Below, one piece after another: positions 54,880 through 62,948 of a stretch of DNA of 64,000 bases. The DNA comes from Achromobacter sp. Bel. Its GTDB lineage: Bacteria > Pseudomonadota > Gammaproteobacteria > Burkholderiales > Burkholderiaceae_B. The stretch spans positions 62,001-126,000 of the forward strand of contig NZ_JABBJN010000003.1 in NCBI RefSeq assembly GCF_012928505.1. The letters run 5' to 3'. The notes below the pieces were generated by a model that saw only the letters and a program-made list of their open reading frames with translations, was not told the DNA's origin and did not search any database. The position numbers and the translations under genes were made by a program. The first letter of the stretch is position 1. Each line of letters opens with the position of its first letter.

Positions 54880-54898
54880 GGTACAGTACAGGTACAGT
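54880..54898 (+). repeat. Right pair of GGTACAGT repeats, candidate integrase arm sites
   Basis: GGTACAGT at 54880 and 54891, 11 bp apart, with an inverted CTGTACC at 54866. It matches the pair inside the left end of the island in sequence, spacing and orientation. Confidence 0.5.
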
Positions 54899-55017
54899 AA
54901 CCAGTTTTCACCAATTTGGCTAAAATACGCTAACCTACTGATTTGGAACTGGTTTTACCTATTTCAACCTACGCTAGAATTCGCCCCATTCCCCTGTAGA
55001 AACACTGTAGATCCCCA

Positions 55018-55073
55018 ACTCAAAATCCCCCACCGCAAGGCGTGCCGGTTCGATTCCGGCCCCGGGCACCATC
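55018..55073 (+). repeat. attR: right 56-bp direct repeat of the tRNA-Leu 3' half
   Basis: Matches attL at 55 of 56 positions. Only the 3' half of the tRNA is present, with no acceptor 5' strand or promoter, so it is not a tRNA gene. Confidence 0.93.
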
Positions 55074-55131
55074 AAATAGCTTTCAGCATGCACGTCGCTG
55101 GAAGTCATCGCACGCAGCTCAAACGCACAAA

Positions 55132-55144
55132 CCCCGTATCGGGG
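55132..55144 (+). terminator. Displaced native terminator of tRNA-Leu
   Basis: CCCCG / CGGGG hairpin with a 3-base loop, preceded by ACAAA as in the hairpin behind the tRNA at 37646. It lies 59 bases beyond the attR end, as expected for the host terminator before integration. The T tract is poor. Confidence 0.45.
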
Positions 55145-55223
55145 AGATCCTCAGCGTAGTGTCGGGTACCGTTCCAGTACCGCAATATGGCACACGCCCT
55201 GAAGGGACTCCGCTCCCTGCGCG

Positions 55224-55404
55224 ATGACGACAAAAACCCACCGGCAATACCTCTTCGACATCATTCTCTCGATCGCTTTGGCGGGCTGACTTGGCGCGCT
55301 CGGGATCATTATGGTGATCTCGTCGAACTTGGGTTTGGGCATCGTGGCGTTGATCACGGCGGCGATCTGCGTGGGGGGCCGCTTCGCCAGACACATCTTC
55401 AAAT
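55224..55404 (+). pseudogene. Decayed 5' fragment of the membrane-protein gene found intact at 61,613
   Basis: From about 55155 onward the sequence aligns with 61546-61795, including the upstream palindrome, the ATG and the first 50 or so codons (reads MTTKT, IALAG, LGIVALITAAI). A Trp codon has become TGA soon after the start, the frame is disturbed around codon 30, and similarity stops near 55400. It is a dead partial duplicate lying directly against the attR side of the island. Confidence 0.8.
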
Positions 55405-55426
55405 AACGAAGCGGTCCGTTTCCGCT

Positions 55427-56407
55427 CTAATCGGCATATTCGCCTGCGTCCTTGAAGACTTTAGCCCAGCGCGTCTTCTCGCCTTCAAGGAACTTCCGAT
55501 GTTGCGCAGGCTCCAGGCGCTCATCGGTCACTATCGTCACGCCCAGACTCTCCTGGCGCTTGATGAATGCCGGGTCCTTCAAGGCGGTGCGAAGTGCTGT
55601 GTTCAGCGTGGCGATAGCCTCCGGCGGGGTGCCTTTCGGTGCGTACAACCCGTGCCAGATTTGCACATTGAAGCCGGTGAGTCCAGCCTCATCCAGCGTT
55701 GGCGTGTCCTTGAGAGCAGGTAGTGAGAGACGTTGCAGACTAGTCACGCCAAAGACCTTTACCCTTTTGCCCTCTATCTGTGGAACAGCATTGGTCGCCT
55801 GCTCACACATGATATCGACCTGCCCGCCAAGCAGATCGTTCATAGCTGGCCCAGTTCCTTTGTATGGAACAGTCGTCATGCTGGCCTTCAACGTGCTCTG
55901 AAGCATCAGTCCGCACAAGTGGGATGCAGAGCCCAGGCCGGCATTGGCAAGGTTGACTTTGCCGCCGCTCGCGTTGATCCATTGTCTGAGTTCCGCAAAC
56001 GTATTGGCCGGCACGCCAGGCCGTCCAATGATGACCGACGGCGCCTCGTTGATCAGGCCAAGCGTCTCGAAGTCGTCCGGCACCTTAAAACTCAGCTTGC
56101 GATACAGGGATGGCGCGGTAGCCATGCCGATGTGATGTACAAGGAGCGTATAACCGTCCGGGTTGGCCCGGGCAACCTTGGCGGCGCCGATTGTGCCTCC
56201 CGCGCCGCTAGCGTTTTCGACAACCACAGTCGTGCCGCCCAGCGGCTTGCGTAACGCCTCGGCCAGGTCCCGCGCAATTTTGTCGGTCGGCCCCCCCGCT
56301 GCAAACGGAACGACCAACGTGATGGGCTTGTTCGGAAAATCGGCATGAGCGGCAACTGTGCTTCCAAGCAGAGTAATGCCCGCAGCAACGTACCAAAGCT
56401 TCTTCAT
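55427..56407 (-). CDS. Bug-family tripartite tricarboxylate transporter receptor
   Basis: A 326-residue secreted binding protein. It has a signal peptide (about 22 residues), then ITLVVPFAAGGPTDKIAR, VVVENASGAGGTIG and a LANAGLGSASHLCGL loop. It lies 38 bp downstream of the tartrate dehydratase-like gene in the same orientation, so its ligand may be tartrate or a related hydroxy-acid. The ATG at 56407 starts the signal peptide; an upstream in-frame ATG adds an unlikely leader. Confidence 0.9.
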   Translation of the reverse strand: MKKLWYVAAGITLLGSTVAAHADFPNKPITLVVPFAAGGPTDKIARDLAEALRKPLGGTTVVVENASGAGGTIGAAKVARANPDGYTLLVHHIGMATAPSLYRKLSFKVPDDFETLGLINEAPSVIIGRPGVPANTFAELRQWINASGGKVNLANAGLGSASHLCGLMLQSTLKASMTTVPYKGTGPAMNDLLGGQVDIMCEQATNAVPQIEGKRVKVFGVTSLQRLSLPALKDTPTLDEAGLTGFNVQIWHGLYAPKGTPPEAIATLNTALRTALKDPAFIKRQESLGVTIVTDERLEPAQHRKFLEGEKTRWAKVFKDAGEYAD

Positions 56408-56445
56408 GGCTTGTGTCCCCTCTATTGTTGACGTTGACTTGAGCT

Positions 56446-57612
56446 TCATGCAGACAATGTCTGCATCTCACGGTAAAGATCGGCCTTCCCCTCGAAGCCA
56501 ATGCCGGGTAAGTCGGGCAACGTGACGTAGCTGTTTTCGACTTTGACGCCATCAGGGAACCCGCCATAGGGCTGGAAAAGATCCGGGTACGACTCGTTGC
56601 CCCCCAGCCCCAGCCCAGCCGCAATGTTGAGCGACATCTGGTGCCCACCATGGGGGATGCAGCGACTGGATGACCAACCGTGCTCCTTGAGCATCTCCAG
56701 AGTGCGCAGGTATTCCACCAATCCGTAACTCAAAGCGCAGTCGAACTGCAACCAATCGCGGTCAGGACGCATGCCGCCGTAGCGGATCAAATTGCGCGCA
56801 TCCTGCATTGAGAACAGATCTTCGCCAGTTGCCATCGGGTTCTTGTAGTAATTGCGTAGCGTCGCCTGCAACTCGAAGTCGAGCGGGTCGCCCGGCTCTT
56901 CGTACCAGAACAGGTCGTACTGCGAAAGCGCCTTGGCGTAAGCGACGGCAGTGTCCAGGTCGAAGCGACCGTTTGCGTCCACACACAGCTTCTGACCGTC
57001 CTGCAAAACCTCCATGATTGCGTCGATCCGGCGCAAGTCCTCGTCTAGCGACGCACCGCCGATCTTCTTCTTCACTACCGTATAGCCGCGATCGATGTAG
57101 CTGCGCATCTCGTCCTGCAACTTGCGGTAGTCCTGGCCAGGGTAGTAGTAGCCGCCAGCGGCGTAGACGAAGATCTTGCGATTGGGATTGCCATCGCCAT
57201 AACGGTCGGCTAGAAGTTGGAACAGCGGTTTATCTTCGATCTTCGAAACCGCATCCCAGATAGCCATGTCGATGGTCCCGATGGCCACAGAACGTTCGCC
57301 ATGCCCACCGGGCTTCTCGTTCGTGAACATCGTCTGCCAGACTTTGTGCGGATCCAGGTTGTTGCCGGTGCTGTCCACCAGCGATTCGGGCTTCGCTTCG
57401 AGAATGCGGGGAATGAACCGCTCGCGCATCAACGTGCCCTGGCCGTAGCGGCCGTTGGAATTAAATCCGTAGCCGACCACAGGCTTGCCATCGCGGATAA
57501 CGTCAGTGATGACGGCCACGAGGCTGAGATTCATTTTGCTAAAATCAATATAGGCGTTGCGGATAGCCGAACTGATCGGGACGGTTTTTTCGCGGATTTC
57601 GACGATCTTCAT
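56446..57612 (-). CDS. tarD: Enolase-superfamily dehydratase, D(-)-tartrate dehydratase-like
   Basis: A 388-residue mandelate racemase-type enzyme that closely resembles the D(-)-tartrate dehydratase of Bradyrhizobium in length and landmarks: PISSAIRNAYIDFSKM, NEKPGGHGERS, the catalytic Lys in VVKKKIGG, metal ligands D212 (VDANGRF), E238/E239 (WYEEPGD) and E264 (TGEDLF), and the His in CIPHGGHQMS. It would convert D-tartrate to oxaloacetate. It is paired with a Bug receptor and is divergent from a LysR gene. Confidence 0.85.
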   Translation of the reverse strand: MKIVEIREKTVPISSAIRNAYIDFSKMNLSLVAVITDVIRDGKPVVGYGFNSNGRYGQGTLMRERFIPRILEAKPESLVDSTGNNLDPHKVWQTMFTNEKPGGHGERSVAIGTIDMAIWDAVSKIEDKPLFQLLADRYGDGNPNRKIFVYAAGGYYYPGQDYRKLQDEMRSYIDRGYTVVKKKIGGASLDEDLRRIDAIMEVLQDGQKLCVDANGRFDLDTAVAYAKALSQYDLFWYEEPGDPLDFELQATLRNYYKNPMATGEDLFSMQDARNLIRYGGMRPDRDWLQFDCALSYGLVEYLRTLEMLKEHGWSSSRCIPHGGHQMSLNIAAGLGLGGNESYPDLFQPYGGFPDGVKVENSYVTLPDLPGIGFEGKADLYREMQTLSA

Positions 57613-57714
57613 GTTGCCTCTGTACTAACGATGTTGAGGCTTTGATTTTCTACCTCTGGAGCCTCCTACCCCAATGTTCATTTTGGCTACTTCTATGCAG
57701 TGGAAGAACCGCCG

Positions 57715-58623
57715 ATGAACTTCATCTGGCTCGGTGATTTTCTCGCGCTCGCTGCCAGCGGTAACTTCTCCCGTGCGGCGGAGGAACGGCATAGCTCGCA
57801 GCCCGCGTTTAGCCGGCGAATTCGCGCACTGGAGGCATGGATCGGCGCTCCCTTGGTGGATCGCAGCAGCCAGCCTGCCCAGCTCACCGAAGTCGGTGAG
57901 TGGTTCAAGGGAGTTGCGGAGGATCTGGTGGCCAGAACCGCCCGAATGCCCGGGGAGGCCAAGCAGGTGGCCGAAGCCAGTTCGACAACCTTGCGCATCG
58001 CGAGCACGCACGCTCTTTCCTTCACCTTCCTGCCGCGCTGGCTTAGAAGTCTTGAGTCGAGGCTGACGTTGGGCGCCGTGGAACTGATGTCAGATGTACT
58101 GGCGCGCTGCGAGTTTCAAATGCAGCAAGGCAAGGTTCATTTCCTTTTGAGTCACGCGCACAGTCGTATGTATGGTGAGATGGATTCCGATACATACCTG
58201 TCGGCGGTGGTTGGTCATGACCAATTGCTTCCTGTGTCCAAGCCTACGCTGAAGGGGCATCCCCAGCACCGTTTGGACAAAACGGAACGTGACCCCGTTC
58301 CGGTGCTGGCCTATACCGATGAGTCAGGATTGGGGAGGATCTTGCGCGCTGTGCAAGGCCGACGACTGGAATCCATCCCGGTTCACATCGTGCTCACCGC
58401 CCATCTGGCGTCTGTCCTTCGCTCAATGGCCCTGGACGGACGCGGCATTGCCTGGTTGCCAAAATCGTTGATCCAAGAGGACCTTGACGCGCAGCGGCTC
58501 GTCGTCGCAGCAAGCACAGACTGGATGGTGGACTTGGAGATTCGCCTGTACCGAGATCGGGCAATGATTGGGCGCGCGGCCGAAGCGCTTTGGGAGTCCG
58601 CTACCGACGTAACCGAGGGGTGA
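57715..58623 (+). CDS. LysR-family transcriptional regulator
   Basis: A 302-residue LTTR with the HTH at residues 4-60 (DFLALAASGNFSRAAEERHSSQPAFSRR as the recognition region, read in two parts) and an effector domain from about residue 90. It faces the tartrate dehydratase and Bug genes across about 100 bp and most likely activates them. The ATG at 57715 matches the LysR N-terminus; a GTG at 57700 is an alternative. Confidence 0.87.
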   Translation: MNFIWLGDFLALAASGNFSRAAEERHSSQPAFSRRIRALEAWIGAPLVDRSSQPAQLTEVGEWFKGVAEDLVARTARMPGEAKQVAEASSTTLRIASTHALSFTFLPRWLRSLESRLTLGAVELMSDVLARCEFQMQQGKVHFLLSHAHSRMYGEMDSDTYLSAVVGHDQLLPVSKPTLKGHPQHRLDKTERDPVPVLAYTDESGLGRILRAVQGRRLESIPVHIVLTAHLASVLRSMALDGRGIAWLPKSLIQEDLDAQRLVVAASTDWMVDLEIRLYRDRAMIGRAAEALWESATDVTEG

Positions 58624-58812
58624 GTGTCTGGACCAGGTTGAAGGCCGGGCGAGTGGCAAAGGTCCTGATACAAACCGCCTTGACAGCCGCTTGCTGTCTT
58701 CATTTTTCGAGCGGGCGCCAGCGGTGCCAGAAACACCGCAGCAAAAGGTGGGGCGGGCCGTTAAAGGCTGCGCCATGCATTCCAGAGGTAGCAGAATGGA
58801 ATTCAAACCTCA

Positions 58813-58862
58813 GTGTCAGACTGCAATTTCGAATCTATCGCGTTGAAATTGCAGTCTGACAC
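58813..58862. repeat. Perfect 18-bp inverted repeat with a 14-base loop
   Basis: GTGTCAGACTGCAATTTC (58813-58830) and its exact complement (58845-58862) flank a 14-base spacer. ACCTTATCCCGG is then repeated twice (58861 and 58877). The arms are too long for a typical terminator here and no T tract follows. The rest of the gap 58624-58889 holds nothing else I can identify. Confidence 0.85.
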
Positions 58863-58889
58863 CTTATCCCGGTCACACCTTATCCCGGC

Positions 58890-59291
58890 TCATGCCCCGC
58901 GCGCGGGGTGACGCTGAACCCACCAAGTGCCCAGCGCCAGCGTAATGCCAACAATGGCACCGACAGATAACCCCAGATACAGCAGAAGCACGCCATAGTG
59001 TCTTGCAAATGCAAGGCCCGCCAGCCCGCCACACACCAACCCACTGATTATCAGCCGTGGAAACGTGTTCACGGCCTTTCGCGTCCAATAAACCCACAGT
59101 CCGAGAACAACGACGGCCATGGGAAGATAAATGATAACGGTGGCAGACGTCAGGACAGCAGAAGAAACCCATGGCTCCGTACCGGGCTGCTTGCCCCAAT
59201 ACCACGTCAATGCGTAAACCGCCCAGACGATATAGCTGGAAAACGGAGCTAGCATAAAGACAAGCATCACTCTAGCGAACTCTAAAGACAT
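58890..59291 (-). CDS. Small inner-membrane protein of unknown function
   Basis: A 133-residue hydrophobic protein with four predicted membrane helices (about residues 8-28, 45-67, 80-97 and 102-122). No family is recognised. A clear AAGGAG ribosome site lies a few bases before the ATG at 59291, which supports that it is expressed. It stands alone, downstream of nothing obvious. Confidence 0.65.
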   Translation of the reverse strand: MSLEFARVMLVFMLAPFSSYIVWAVYALTWYWGKQPGTEPWVSSAVLTSATVIIYLPMAVVVLGLWVYWTRKAVNTFPRLIISGLVCGGLAGLAFARHYGVLLLYLGLSVGAIVGITLALGTWWVQRHPARGA

Positions 59292-59340
59292 ATAGTCTCC
59301 TTGGGGTATCGCTCAATCTTGACGCGCCAGCTTAGGTTAA

Positions 59341-60012
59341 ATCAGAAACGTAGACCGGCCGCATTTCAGTTCCGCCGCCCACATCGGGGCCGGGGGCCTG
59401 CTGCCGCCGCTGGAGGTCGTTGCAACGGCTGACGGCTCTGGCGTAAAGCTTGTAGACAGGCATCGACGCATCGACGCCATGGGACGCGCCATCGCCCAAG
59501 GCTTCCCGATCAACTGGGTCTCGATCGTGGCCTTCCAGAGCAACAAGATTGATCGCATGGCGCGCGTATATACCAGCAACAAGAATTCGCAGCTGCGCCC
59601 CCTGGAGGCCGCGCGCGGGTTCAAGCGCTTCCGAGGCCCGGGTCTGGACAGAACCGAAATCGCCGCCAGCGTCCATTTCAGCCGAACCCGTGTCGAAAAC
59701 TACCTCGTCCTGCCCGACGCCCAGCGTGACGCGCGAGAACTGGTCCGGTCTTGCCAGGTTGCCGATACGCTACATGACCTTCAGAGGCATCGAGGGCAAG
59801 GCTACACAGCTCTAATCAGAGACCCCGTGGAAGCCGCGCGAAGGCGACACCGCACACGGCGGACGACGGTCAAGACATTGCGGCGTGTAGTACGAACATC
59901 GATAAAAAGCGACGGCGGCGCCCGGCCATCGTTACAATACGTTTATATACACACGCCACTCTGTGGAGCGCATGATTGGCCGCCACACGCACGATCCCTA
60001 CCCGCCCCTTGA
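59341..60012 (+). pseudogene. ParB-like partition/nuclease-domain protein remnant
   Basis: The open frame (preceded by a stop at 59338) has no start codon before the conserved part. It reads GLLPPLEVVATADGSGVKLV, then DRHRRIDAM (normally DGHRR in ParB-type domains), then RPLEAARGFKRFRG and an HTH around TEIAASVHFSRTRVENYL. This is the ParB/Spo0J-like layout seen in plasmid and phage proteins. The N-terminus is missing and the 3' part degenerates, running into the diguanylate cyclase start. It is probably the relic of a mobile element. Confidence 0.65.
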
Positions 60013-61550
60013 GACGGTTGTCTCTGCGCCAAGCGCTCGTACTACTCGGCTTTGCGTGCTCTCTCCCGGCGGTGCTTGTTGCGTCTCTGACTGTGTATGA
60101 AGACTATCGTCTGCACAAGGAACGGATCTACCACGCCACCGTGTCGATTGCTCGGAGTATTACCGTCGACTGGGAGCGGGAGATTCATGGTGTGACGGCC
60201 GGTCTGCAAGTGCTGACCGCTTCTGAAGAACTGTCTCGCGGCGACCTGCGCGCTTTTCACGCGAAGGCGCGCCAGATAGCTCAATTGCAGAACGTCGATA
60301 GCTACGTGCTCGTTGACGGTCGCCGTATGCAAATACTGAATACCGCGCACGACTCCACGCGTCCCGCAGTACGCGCATCCGCGCCCGAAGAGGCGCTAAA
60401 CCGGGTGTTCTCGTACCGCACCGTGGAGCAAACGGATTTATTCAAAACCACCACAAACCGCTACTTGATTGCTATCAGCGTGCCTGTTGTCCTCGACGGC
60501 GAGGTGCGCTACAGCTTACAGGCGGGCATCAGCCCCGACGCCATCGGAAAGATATTGGGGCGTCAGGCGCTGGGGGAAGGTTGGGTTGCAGCATTGCTCG
60601 ACTCGCAAGGCATTATCGCGGGCCGAACACGCGATGGGGCTCAGTTCATAGGGCAACCGGCAGTTTCATCGCTCCGACGCGCCGTCATAGCAAGAGCGGA
60701 AGACACGTTGGAAAGCACTACCAAAGAGGGCACCCCGGTTTTTACGGCATTCACGCATACGTCGGACGGCAAGTGGGCGGTCGCTGTTGGCGCGCCGTCG
60801 AACGTTCTGTCAGAAGAACTTACTGCCTCTTTGCTCAAAATCATCCTGGCTGGCGCCGCCCTCATCGGTCTGGGCGTGGCGCTGGCAGCTTGGATGGCAC
60901 GTGCAATCGAACGGTCCATCACGGCGCTTATCGAGCCAGCCGTGGACCTTGGCCGCGGGGCGGCCTTTGTCGCCCCGCCTACGCACTTTGTGGAAACCGC
61001 TGCACTCGGGGCAGCCCTGACAGAAACGTCGCATATGTTGGCGCGCGCGCAACAGATGGCTTATCACGACCCCCTTACGGGGCTGTGCAACCGCGTTCTG
61101 TTCCAGGAGGTCGCGAATCAGGTGTTGGCGGCTGCGGCCAGGGCAAACCGCCCGGTAGCTATCCTTGCCATTGATCTGGACCACTTCAAGGACGTCAACG
61201 ATACCCAGGGGCACGCCATGGGCGATGCCGTGCTGAAGGCTGTCGCGCAACGCATGAAGAGCGCATTCCGTGCATCGGACGTCATCGCCCGATTTGGTGG
61301 CGACGAGTTCTTCGTGTTGATGGACGACGCCAACGCGGAGATTGCGCTATCCGCAGGAGACGGCTTGGTCAAGATACTGTCCGAACAGTACCCGGGAGTG
61401 ACTGCCAAAGTGAGTGCGTCCGTCGGTATCTCGGTCTTTCCGATAGACGGGGAAAACCTGGATTCGCTCCTCGCGGAGGCAGATGCCGCCCTGTATGCCG
61501 CGAAGAGCGCGGGCCGATCCCGAGCGTTGCGCCGCACGACATCCCCGTAG
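59976..61550 (+). CDS. Membrane diguanylate cyclase with a periplasmic sensor domain
   Basis: A 524-residue protein with a membrane helix at about residues 20-40, a periplasmic Cache-like sensor region (about 45-285), a second helix (about 287-310) and a cytoplasmic GGDEF domain (about 355-520). The active site GGDEF (441-445) is intact and an RxxD inhibitory site (RASD) lies five residues before it. The enzyme should make cyclic di-GMP with product inhibition in response to an external signal. Start taken as TTG 59976, preceded by GGAG; it overlaps the ParB-like remnant. Confidence 0.88.
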   Translation: MAATRTIPTRPLRRLSLRQALVLLGFACSLPAVLVASLTVYEDYRLHKERIYHATVSIARSITVDWEREIHGVTAGLQVLTASEELSRGDLRAFHAKARQIAQLQNVDSYVLVDGRRMQILNTAHDSTRPAVRASAPEEALNRVFSYRTVEQTDLFKTTTNRYLIAISVPVVLDGEVRYSLQAGISPDAIGKILGRQALGEGWVAALLDSQGIIAGRTRDGAQFIGQPAVSSLRRAVIARAEDTLESTTKEGTPVFTAFTHTSDGKWAVAVGAPSNVLSEELTASLLKIILAGAALIGLGVALAAWMARAIERSITALIEPAVDLGRGAAFVAPPTHFVETAALGAALTETSHMLARAQQMAYHDPLTGLCNRVLFQEVANQVLAAAARANRPVAILAIDLDHFKDVNDTQGHAMGDAVLKAVAQRMKSAFRASDVIARFGGDEFFVLMDDANAEIALSAGDGLVKILSEQYPGVTAKVSASVGISVFPIDGENLDSLLAEADAALYAAKSAGRSRALRRTTSP

Positions 61551-61555
61551 TGTCA

Positions 61556-61572
61556 GGTACAGTTCCAGTACC
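61556..61572. promoter_or_regulatory. Palindrome GGTAC-N7-GTACC upstream of the 61.6-kb gene
   Basis: An inverted repeat with 5-bp arms and a 7-base spacer. It is conserved in the decayed gene copy at 55165-55181. The surrounding 22 bases match the region beside the integrase (37678-37699) at 19 positions. Probably an operator. Confidence 0.4.
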
Positions 61573-61612
61573 GTAATGTGGCGCATGCCCCAGACATTCC
61601 GCTCCCTGCGCG

Positions 61613-62860
61613 ATGACGACAAAAACCTACCGGCACTACCTCTTCGGCATCATTATCTCGATCGCGTTGGCGGGTTGGCTTGCCGCGCTGGGCATCGTCG
61701 CCGTCACCTCGCCCGACCTGGGCTGGGGCATCGTGGCGCTGATCACGGCGGCGATCTGGGTGGGTGGGCCGCTTGCGATCGTGCTCGTGATCACCTGGTT
61801 CGCCTACCTGGCGCGCGACCGTGGGCAGATGCCGGGACGCGTGCATGCGGTGCTTTTCCTGCCGACCTTGGCGGCGTTGCTGATTTATCCCATCAGCGAA
61901 TCCATCGAGCGGGGAAAGTACGATTCGTTCAGCGCCGCTCATCCCCCCATTGCCGAAACGCATGTGAACCTGAGCGGCAAGGACCTGTGGATCGATACGA
62001 AGCCCTATGCCAGCTCGGCGTCGGGAGCGGGCCCGAACATGCCGCTTGCAGCCACCCAGCCCGAGCGTTTCGCCGCCTTCATCCGCTATCCCAGCCCTGA
62101 AACGAACTACAGTGCTTCCAATACGTTTCCCTATACGGGCGCGCGCCTGAACGACAACCTGGAGCGATACACCTATCGTGTGGCGTCCGGCGAAACCGGC
62201 GATTCGCTACCGTTGACCCGTCTGCCCTATCCCGACGTATCGCCGTTCTTTCCGATCCTTGGGAAAAGGGAAGCGACGATGCTCAGGCACCTCTATTTCC
62301 ACTACCCCGACCATGTGGAGGTTGCGCCCGCGCTGCAACGTCTGGCGGGTATGACGGAGCAACAGTTGGACGGCAAGAAGCTGAAAGGGCTGGTGTTGTT
62401 CAAGGCCCAGAACTACACGCCAAACGGTATCGCCCGGCTGGAGATCAATGGGCGGACGCTGGATGTCGGTGAACGCGCACTCGCGTCGGTTGCGCCGCTA
62501 CCCGCCACCTGCCACGACTACGCCTACCCGGTGGGCGAGGCATTCATGGATCTGGACCAACCGTTGACCGTGCGCTGGCAAACGGTGGATGCGCCGCAGA
62601 TCTGGCAGACGGCCACGTTGCAGGTTCCCGCATTCCGCCAACCTGGACGGATCGACGGGGAATCGACGCTACTGCGTGTCCAACTCTATTTCCTGCCGGA
62701 CGGCACCGTCGAGGGCGAACGTTTTGTCGAGGTCCGCCAGTCTCGCAATCAGTTGGCCATACGCGCGACCGGCGTGCCCGCGCGGGCGGCCGCTTATGCC
62801 GGCTGCGGCGGCGCCTTCAGTGCGTTCAATCCACAAACGGTGAAGCTGCTGGCTGACTAA
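61613..62860 (+). CDS. Membrane protein of unknown function
   Basis: A 415-residue protein. The N-terminus has three hydrophobic segments (about residues 8-30, 36-62 and 78-96). The rest is a hydrophilic, presumably periplasmic domain of about 310 residues with scattered Pro and Tyr and one Cys pair (C-terminal half: ATCHDYAYPVG and YAGCGGAF). No family is recognised. A broken copy of its 5' end sits at 55.2 kb, which shows that the locus has been duplicated. Confidence 0.75.
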   Translation: MTTKTYRHYLFGIIISIALAGWLAALGIVAVTSPDLGWGIVALITAAIWVGGPLAIVLVITWFAYLARDRGQMPGRVHAVLFLPTLAALLIYPISESIERGKYDSFSAAHPPIAETHVNLSGKDLWIDTKPYASSASGAGPNMPLAATQPERFAAFIRYPSPETNYSASNTFPYTGARLNDNLERYTYRVASGETGDSLPLTRLPYPDVSPFFPILGKREATMLRHLYFHYPDHVEVAPALQRLAGMTEQQLDGKKLKGLVLFKAQNYTPNGIARLEINGRTLDVGERALASVAPLPATCHDYAYPVGEAFMDLDQPLTVRWQTVDAPQIWQTATLQVPAFRQPGRIDGESTLLRVQLYFLPDGTVEGERFVEVRQSRNQLAIRATGVPARAAAYAGCGGAFSAFNPQTVKLLAD

Positions 62861-62948
62861 TTTTCGGTTCTGGCAAAACCCGCTACCGCTCAAACCGTGT
62901 ACCGTTGATAAAAGTCATGATATTCAACGCAGCACTTCAGATAGGCTT

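Larger units (their letters stand above)
37542..55073. mobile_element. 17.5-kb genomic island integrated at tRNA-Leu
   Basis: The island is bounded by 56-bp direct repeats (37542-37597 and 55018-55073) that differ at one position. The left copy is the tRNA-Leu 3' half. A tyrosine integrase lies directly inside the left end and reads inward. Cargo is a lipoprotein, an NTase-fold pair, a recombinase-helicase-methyltransferase-nuclease operon, an IS3-family element and a RelA/SpoT protein. There are no conjugation or replication genes, so it is an integrative element that depends on others for transfer, or a defence island. Confidence 0.9.

Noticed and set aside
55018-55073. A second tRNA-Leu gene
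   Set aside because: Only the 3' half is present; it lacks the 5' acceptor strand, D-arm and promoter, so it is attR.
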